Below, in pieces: positions 59,958 through 64,000 of a stretch of 64,000 bases of DNA. Source of the stretch: CAXXOK01 sp963674895 (GTDB taxonomy: Bacteria; Bacillota; Clostridia; Christensenellales; Aristaeellaceae); the NCBI GenBank assembly GCA_963674895.2, contig CAXXCY010000003.1, positions 310,001-374,000 on the forward strand, in the 5' to 3' direction. Below the pieces are notes generated by a model. It made no database searches. It saw only the letters and a list, made by a program, of their open reading frames with translations, and had not been told where the DNA came from. A program made the translations under genes and the position numbers. How positions within the stretch are numbered: position 1 is the stretch's first letter; every line of letters starts with the position of its first letter.

Positions 59958-61019
59958 CTACCAGGCTGCGTCGGGATTGTAGTAATCCGCCACATTGTCC
60001 GGTGTCAATTTTGCGGGAGCCATAATCAGTTTCTGCGCAGCCGGCAGCGTGCCGTCATTAAGGAATGACAGGATGGTCCTTGCGGCCACTTCGCCAACAG
60101 TCACAGGATTGTTCAGGCCAAGAACGACAATCGGACCGCCGTTCATCATGATTTCACAAGCGGCTTTTGATCCGTCAACCGCTCCCATGATCAGATTGTC
60201 TTCCAGCCCCAGGGTAATTGCAGCACTGGTTGCGCCCACTATGTGCGCGTCACAGGTGCCAACGATGCACTTGAGGTCCTGATTAGCGGCCAACATGTTC
60301 TGTGCAGTGACCAAGCCGGATTCTTCGGAGTATGCGCCGGCATAGAGGAACGATTTTTCGTAAATTCGGTCTTCGGTATCAACAGCGGCGATCGCATCGC
60401 GTGCGCCCTGGTTCCGTGCGGCGGCAATCGAGTTACCGTCAGTACCGCCGATCATGCCATAGGGGATTTCTCCCTCAGGATACATTGCAAGCAGCCGTGT
60501 AGCCAGTTCTTCACCGACTAAATAGCCAAGCTGATAGGCATCCGTGACGCATGCCGCCAGGTACTGCGCATCGTCAGCCGGCGGCACGTCGACGCTCACG
60601 ACGGGGATACCGGCTTCGTATACCTGATTGAGGACGGTGCTGATGGCCTCCTGGGGATTCGCGGGGTTCACGATGATCGCATCGACATTCTGTGCAATGA
60701 GGTTTTCGATTTGACCGATCTGCTTGGTTACATCGTCCTGACACTCAACGATGATAACATTGCATCCTGCGCTTTTAAGCGTCAGTTCCAGGTTGTCATA
60801 GAGCGCTTTAAACCAACCGGTAGATACAACCGTCATTGCGCATCCAATCGTGTAGGCTTCATTGGCTTCGGCGGCAGGCAGATCGTTTACGTCAACATAT
60901 GCTTCACCTTCTACAGCGGCATATGCTTCGGTCAATGGTGAATCTGCTGCGAACGCGGAGAAAGGCATCATCATCAAGCAGACTAAGAGCAAGGAAACTA
61001 AACGGGCATTACTTTTCAT
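59958..61019 (-). CDS. Sugar ABC transporter substrate-binding protein
   Basis: A 353-aa exported protein with a type 1 (ribose-binding-like) fold. Residues 1-24 are a signal peptide (MKSNARLVSLLLVCLMMMPF, cleavage near AFA-AD). The ligand-binding core follows (IGCAMTVVSTGWFKALYDNL, NVDAIIVNPANPQEA, VVSVDVPPADD, IYGxIGGTDGN-like loop). No lipobox Cys is seen at the cleavage site, unusual for a monoderm Firmicute. AAAGGAGG precedes ATG 61019. It lies upstream of the ATPase and permease, separated by an attenuator. Confidence 0.92.
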   Translation of the reverse strand: MKSNARLVSLLLVCLMMMPFSAFAADSPLTEAYAAVEGEAYVDVNDLPAAEANEAYTIGCAMTVVSTGWFKALYDNLELTLKSAGCNVIIVECQDDVTKQIGQIENLIAQNVDAIIVNPANPQEAISTVLNQVYEAGIPVVSVDVPPADDAQYLAACVTDAYQLGYLVGEELATRLLAMYPEGEIPYGMIGGTDGNSIAAARNQGARDAIAAVDTEDRIYEKSFLYAGAYSEESGLVTAQNMLAANQDLKCIVGTCDAHIVGATSAAITLGLEDNLIMGAVDGSKAACEIMMNGGPIVVLGLNNPVTVGEVAARTILSFLNDGTLPAAQKLIMAPAKLTPDNVADYYNPDAAW

Positions 61020-61092
61020 ATTCGATAATCCTCCTTTTATTATTTAGCACTACTGATCGGCTGTGCACTCGCCAAACAATAGTGCATAAATA

Positions 61093-61827
61093 TTAATAGA
61101 TTACAATTGGACGGATGGGTGAGCCGGATCCGTTTTTAATGAGAAGCGGCAGCGCCATAAAGTAACTTCTTTGCGGGATCTTATCAAGATTTTGGAGCAT
61201 TTCAATGATGAATATCTCATTTGGCAGCCAGTAAACCTGATGGCCATAAGACTTGTATTCGACACCGTCAAGAACGGGTGTGTCACAGGCGATGGTATCT
61301 GATCCTACGGCTTTAACCTTTCTGTCCGCGAACATTGCGACTGCGTCTTCCGAAAGACCTGGGGCATTCTTCGCATAATACTTCCAGTTTTTATCTTTCG
61401 TCCAATATTGCTGCCAGCCAAAGTGGAGCAGAACAATATCGCCCTCGCACGCGGCGTCGTTCATGGTTTTTTCAAGCTCCAGAATTTGTTGCTTTGTAAT
61501 TCTATCTCCGGGAGCGGCGCCCAGCGGAGACAGGTCGTATTTTATGGCGGGGCCCAACAGGATGTTTACCGGATAGGTATCGATGGTATGGTTCATCATA
61601 GAGGGAATGATGTGAGAAGGCGAATCCACGTGCGCGCCCGAATGCTCCCCCATGTTGAGGGTTTGGCAATAATACCCGTCGTGCTCATGCGTAATCGTTG
61701 GGTCGATTACAACAGGAGGATGTGTGGGCCATCGCGGCATATCCTTCTCTAAAATCGGAGACAGATCCATTACTTGGACCGTTTTGAGAAGTTCATCTAC
61801 CTTTTGCCAATTCATATTCACTTGCAT
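61093..61827 (-). CDS. Cyclase-family metal-dependent hydrolase
   Basis: A 244-aa protein of the cyclase/kynurenine-formamidase family. The metal motif HxGTHxDxPxH appears as GEHSGAHVDSPSHIIP (Gly for Thr position shifted to Ala), with further ligand-like His residues. Members hydrolyse amides or cyclic compounds. In this sugar operon a lactonase-type step is possible but unproven. It is the first gene after the predicted operon promoter. Confidence 0.85.
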   Translation of the reverse strand: MQVNMNWQKVDELLKTVQVMDLSPILEKDMPRWPTHPPVVIDPTITHEHDGYYCQTLNMGEHSGAHVDSPSHIIPSMMNHTIDTYPVNILLGPAIKYDLSPLGAAPGDRITKQQILELEKTMNDAACEGDIVLLHFGWQQYWTKDKNWKYYAKNAPGLSEDAVAMFADRKVKAVGSDTIACDTPVLDGVEYKSYGHQVYWLPNEIFIIEMLQNLDKIPQRSYFMALPLLIKNGSGSPIRPIVIY

Positions 61828-61884
61828 CGTGTCCCTTTCGCATGGTCAACGTTGCGTATCATTCTGCGACCCTTTATTACGGAC

Positions 61885-61913
61885 ATGATAACATACAAAC
61901 TACAAAAACACAA
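61885..61913 (-). promoter_or_regulatory. Likely promoter of the sugar/polyol operon
   Basis: On the minus strand TTGTGT (plus 61908-61913), a 17-bp spacer and TATCAT (plus 61885-61890). An imperfect palindrome CACAA...TTGTG at about 61909-61933 overlaps the -35 and could be the operator of the neighbouring DeoR-type regulator. Confidence 0.6.
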
Positions 61914-61941
61914 CAATTAATATTGTGCTTATTTTGTTTTA

Positions 61942-62691
61942 TTAAACTATCTTTATGTTGAATTTTTGAGCATAGTACTCTGCATCAACAATATTGTCAT
62001 CGCTGATCCAATAGTCCATCTTGTCCAGGCTTGAAAACGTGAACAATTCCGGGCTCCCGATTTTTTGGCTGTCAGCAAGTAAAAAGGCTTGCTGACATAA
62101 AGAAATAGCGCTTTCTTTGATTCGTGCGTCGATTGCGGATGCACTTGTGAGGCTTCCTGCTTTCGTTACGCGTCTGCACCCGATTATCGCTTTTTTGATG
62201 TTGTAAATCTTAATGCTTTCAATCGTCTCAATGCTTGCCAGTGCATTCAGCTGCCAGTCAACCTTCCCAGGCAGCGCAAAAACGGTGTATTCCGTGTGTG
62301 ATAAACTCCAATTAATGATATGTAAGTTGTTTGTGATAATCGTAAGGTGGTTTGGCAGAACATGTTCACCGCAAATAATCATGGCAGCTGTTGTGCCTGA
62401 GTCGACAAATACAACATCATTTTCTTCAAGAAAGCTTGACGCTTTTTTCCCAATGGATTCTTTAAGCGTTCTATTTGTATTGAGTCTGTCGACAAACGAT
62501 GTGGGAACCATCGATGTCGATCTTGCAATACCCCCGTATCTTTTTTCGGCAATTCCCTTTTTAACCAATTCATTAATGTCCTTGCGAACGGTATTGATAT
62601 GGACATCGAATTCATCACTAATATCCTGCACAGACAAATATTCTCGTTCAAAAAGCAACTGCTCAAGCTTCTTTTGCCGGATTGCTCTCAT
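61942..62691 (-). CDS. DeoR-family transcriptional regulator
   Basis: A 249-aa regulator. An N-terminal DeoR helix-turn-helix (REYLSVQDISDEFDVHINTV) is followed by the DeoR sensor domain with its phosphate-sugar binding pattern (FVDSGTTAAMIICGEHVL and TIITNNLHIINW). Such proteins usually repress a sugar operon until a phosphorylated sugar binds. Start ATG 62691 (MRAIRQKKLEQLL) follows GAAAGG; the longer frame has an unlikely hydrophobic beginning. Confidence 0.93.
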   Translation of the reverse strand: MRAIRQKKLEQLLFEREYLSVQDISDEFDVHINTVRKDINELVKKGIAEKRYGGIARSTSMVPTSFVDRLNTNRTLKESIGKKASSFLEENDVVFVDSGTTAAMIICGEHVLPNHLTIITNNLHIINWSLSHTEYTVFALPGKVDWQLNALASIETIESIKIYNIKKAIIGCRRVTKAGSLTSASAIDARIKESAISLCQQAFLLADSQKIGSPELFTFSSLDKMDYWISDDNIVDAEYYAQKFNIKIV

Positions 62692-62925
62692 TTTGACCAA
62701 CCTTTCAATTATGCTGAAAAACATATGCGTGTAGCTTACAACACAAATGTAACACATGTTATTTATAATAACAATAGGACAGCACAAATATAAAACATTC
62801 ATGAAACCTGCCGTAGTTACGGGATATATGGAGGTGATTGATATTTTTACTACTTTCTTAATAGCCTCAGTTTGCTTTAAGATTTGTGAACCATTCTTGA
62901 AGCGAAAAACCATCCCGTCAATCCT

Positions 62926-63417
62926 TCATATCGTAACATTTTCAACAGTCGCGGTCCACAGAGCTTCATCAAATTGAGTCAACTGTTCGGATATGCCGCG
63001 AATACTACGGATAAAACATCCGATTATTTTTGACTTTGCAGTCCGTTCGAGCTTTTCCTGTTCCAGCGTTTCAATCCGCTCCCGGGCCTGTTCATGACGT
63101 TCCAGATACCCTTGATGATCAGATGCTTCCTGGCATTCGAGACTGTGTGAACTCCTGTGAATTTCCTTGCGCGATAGTTCCGCAACAACCTCCAGCTCCT
63201 GCCGCAGCAGGGCCAGTTCAGCATCGATTGCCTTGGTATCATAAAGCATAGCCTGTGCCATCCGGCAATCCTCAAGGATCCTATCTCGATCATCCATCAG
63301 ACGGTTGAAAGCAGAAACAAAGCCTTCCTTGATTGCTCCTCGATCAGGTGTGGCGTTGAGCTCTTCTACAATCGGAAACGCAAACAGAAGGGATTGGGCT
63401 ACCTTGGCCCAATCCAA
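62926..63417 (-). pseudogene. C-terminal remnant of a large serine recombinase
   Basis: A 163-aa frame equal only to the C-terminal part of a large serine integrase: a Cys-free coiled coil (LALLRQELEVVAELSRKEIH, LERHEQARERIETLEQEKLE) and the typical end (FIRSIRGISEQLTQFDEALW, TVENVTI). The catalytic Ser domain and zinc ribbon are missing, and a stop lies just upstream. It is the stub of a once-mobile element. Confidence 0.8.
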
Positions 63418-63844
63418 TTCCTAGATCGCTGGTTGGCTCAAAATGCACTTCGAGTTGCTTAGCAGGTTATCCGAAATGCTGTTGACGATCCCTTGCGTTT
63501 GAGCAGCCGGGCGTGTACAATCTGACGAACTATAATTTCTTTGAGAAGTGTTCATCCTATCAGATTTTCCTGATGCCAAATGATTAAGCCGTGATCAGCA
63601 TAATATTCCATGATACAATATCGGCGATTGTCAATAATCACGAATACCGATATAATTTCAATCCTTAATCTTAGGGAAGCCGCAAATGTCGACATTTCGC
63701 CGTCTGTATACTAATTCTGCACATGATTGAATTGGATGTCTAAAAGCGCCGCAATTTCTGCTGTGCCGACTTTCGCACCGTAGAAAAACAGGCCGAACCG
63801 GGCCTGCACCCGTTTTTCCAGCATTTTATCGGCGCGATACAGAA
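63418..63844. other. 427-bp gene-poor stretch with a recombination scar look
   Basis: No supported full gene. A short minus frame (63711-63824, MLEKRVQARFGLFFYGAKVG and 17 more residues) has an HTH-like GTAEIAALLDI and could be the end of a decayed DNA-binding protein. I see no promoter or terminator of note. Confidence 0.5.
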
Positions 63845-64000
63845 TTAATCAATAATTTCCGTCGAAGGCAGCGCCTCCCGCAGCTCATGGATCTGCGAAG
63901 CATCCGCTGAAGTATTCTGCAGATATAGTTTGTTTAAATTGATCAAATTCTGCAGAGGTTTGAGATCGGCAATCTGATTATTGGCAAGGCTCAGAGTTTT
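63845..64000 (-). CDS. C-terminal end of a leucine-rich-repeat protein (5' end outside window)
   Basis: The frame is open to the window edge and ends at TAA 63845-63847. The visible 51 residues contain LRR units (LANNQIADLKPLQNLINLNK, LYLQNTSADASQIHELREAL) with the internalin-like N-x-I-xD-LxxLxxLxxL pattern, ending PSTEIID. The remainder lies beyond the window. Likely a surface or secreted LRR protein of the host. Confidence 0.75.
   Translation of the reverse strand, partial: KTLSLANNQIADLKPLQNLINLNKLYLQNTSADASQIHELREALPSTEIID

Noticed and set aside
1..64000. CRISPR arrays, tRNA and rRNA genes
   Set aside because: No regularly spaced repeats and no tRNA- or rRNA-like sequence were noticed by eye on either strand.

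Overview
The window looks like the chromosome of an anaerobic Firmicute, probably a clostridium. Supports are the mid-range GC, strong AGGAGG-type ribosome binding sites, use of GTG and TTG starts, a clostridial-type single-cluster ferredoxin, a DUF2202 ferritin-like protein, and a prophage whose every module resembles Firmicute siphophages. The species cannot be named from this sequence.

About 0.36-35.7 kb is a siphovirus-type prophage written almost entirely on the minus strand. Read right to left it holds: an Xre repressor with an ImmA/IrrE protease (34.6-35.7 kb); an early block with a sigma-like factor, DUF2800, DUF2815 and a PolA-type DNA polymerase (28.3-33.9 kb); Rha, an antirepressor and a primase-helicase (22.6-26.8 kb); YozE-like, VRR-NUC and SNF2 proteins, an ArpU/RinA-like regulator and a ParB-methylase fusion (18.2-22.4 kb); terminase, portal and minor capsid genes (12.4-17.6 kb); and scaffold, capsid, connector, tail, tape measure and distal tail genes (0.36-11.1 kb). 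Tail-tip, holin and endolysin genes are absent where expected, so the left end appears lost. Six small blocks on the opposite strand sit between phage genes, several with a recognisable promoter: a 52-aa protein, a ferredoxin, a 29-aa peptide plus a HEAT-repeat protein, a His-rich protein, a tyrosine recombinase and a secreted ferritin-like protein.

The most striking feature is in the phage DNA polymerase. A 305-residue intein sits at a conserved polymerase motif, and a complete 234-residue HNH homing endonuclease is encoded inside the intein in the +1 reading frame. The endonuclease has its own GTG start and its own stop, while the polymerase/intein frame stays open across the whole overlap.

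From 36.0 to 46.7 kb the plus strand carries one tightly packed defence operon: hsdM, a DUF4145 gene, hsdS (with a 12-bp tandem repeat that may set target spacing), hsdR, a Gabija-like gajA/gajB pair, and an HNH endonuclease. From 46.7 to 51.5 kb lie a membrane protein and several redox-type genes (flavodoxin, short-chain dehydrogenase, His/Cys-rich protein, nitroreductase, flavin-reductase-like). The last of these is clipped at its final three codons by an intact IS5-family element with a TTAG duplication.

From 53.6 to 62.7 kb the minus strand carries a sugar or polyol operon: DeoR-type regulator, cyclase-family hydrolase, substrate-binding protein, ABC ATPase, permease, FGGY kinase and two mannitol-1-phosphate-dehydrogenase-like enzymes. 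The expected flow is uptake, phosphorylation, then oxidation of a polyol phosphate. The right edge holds a stub of a large serine recombinase and the end of a leucine-rich-repeat protein, suggesting the scar of another mobile element.
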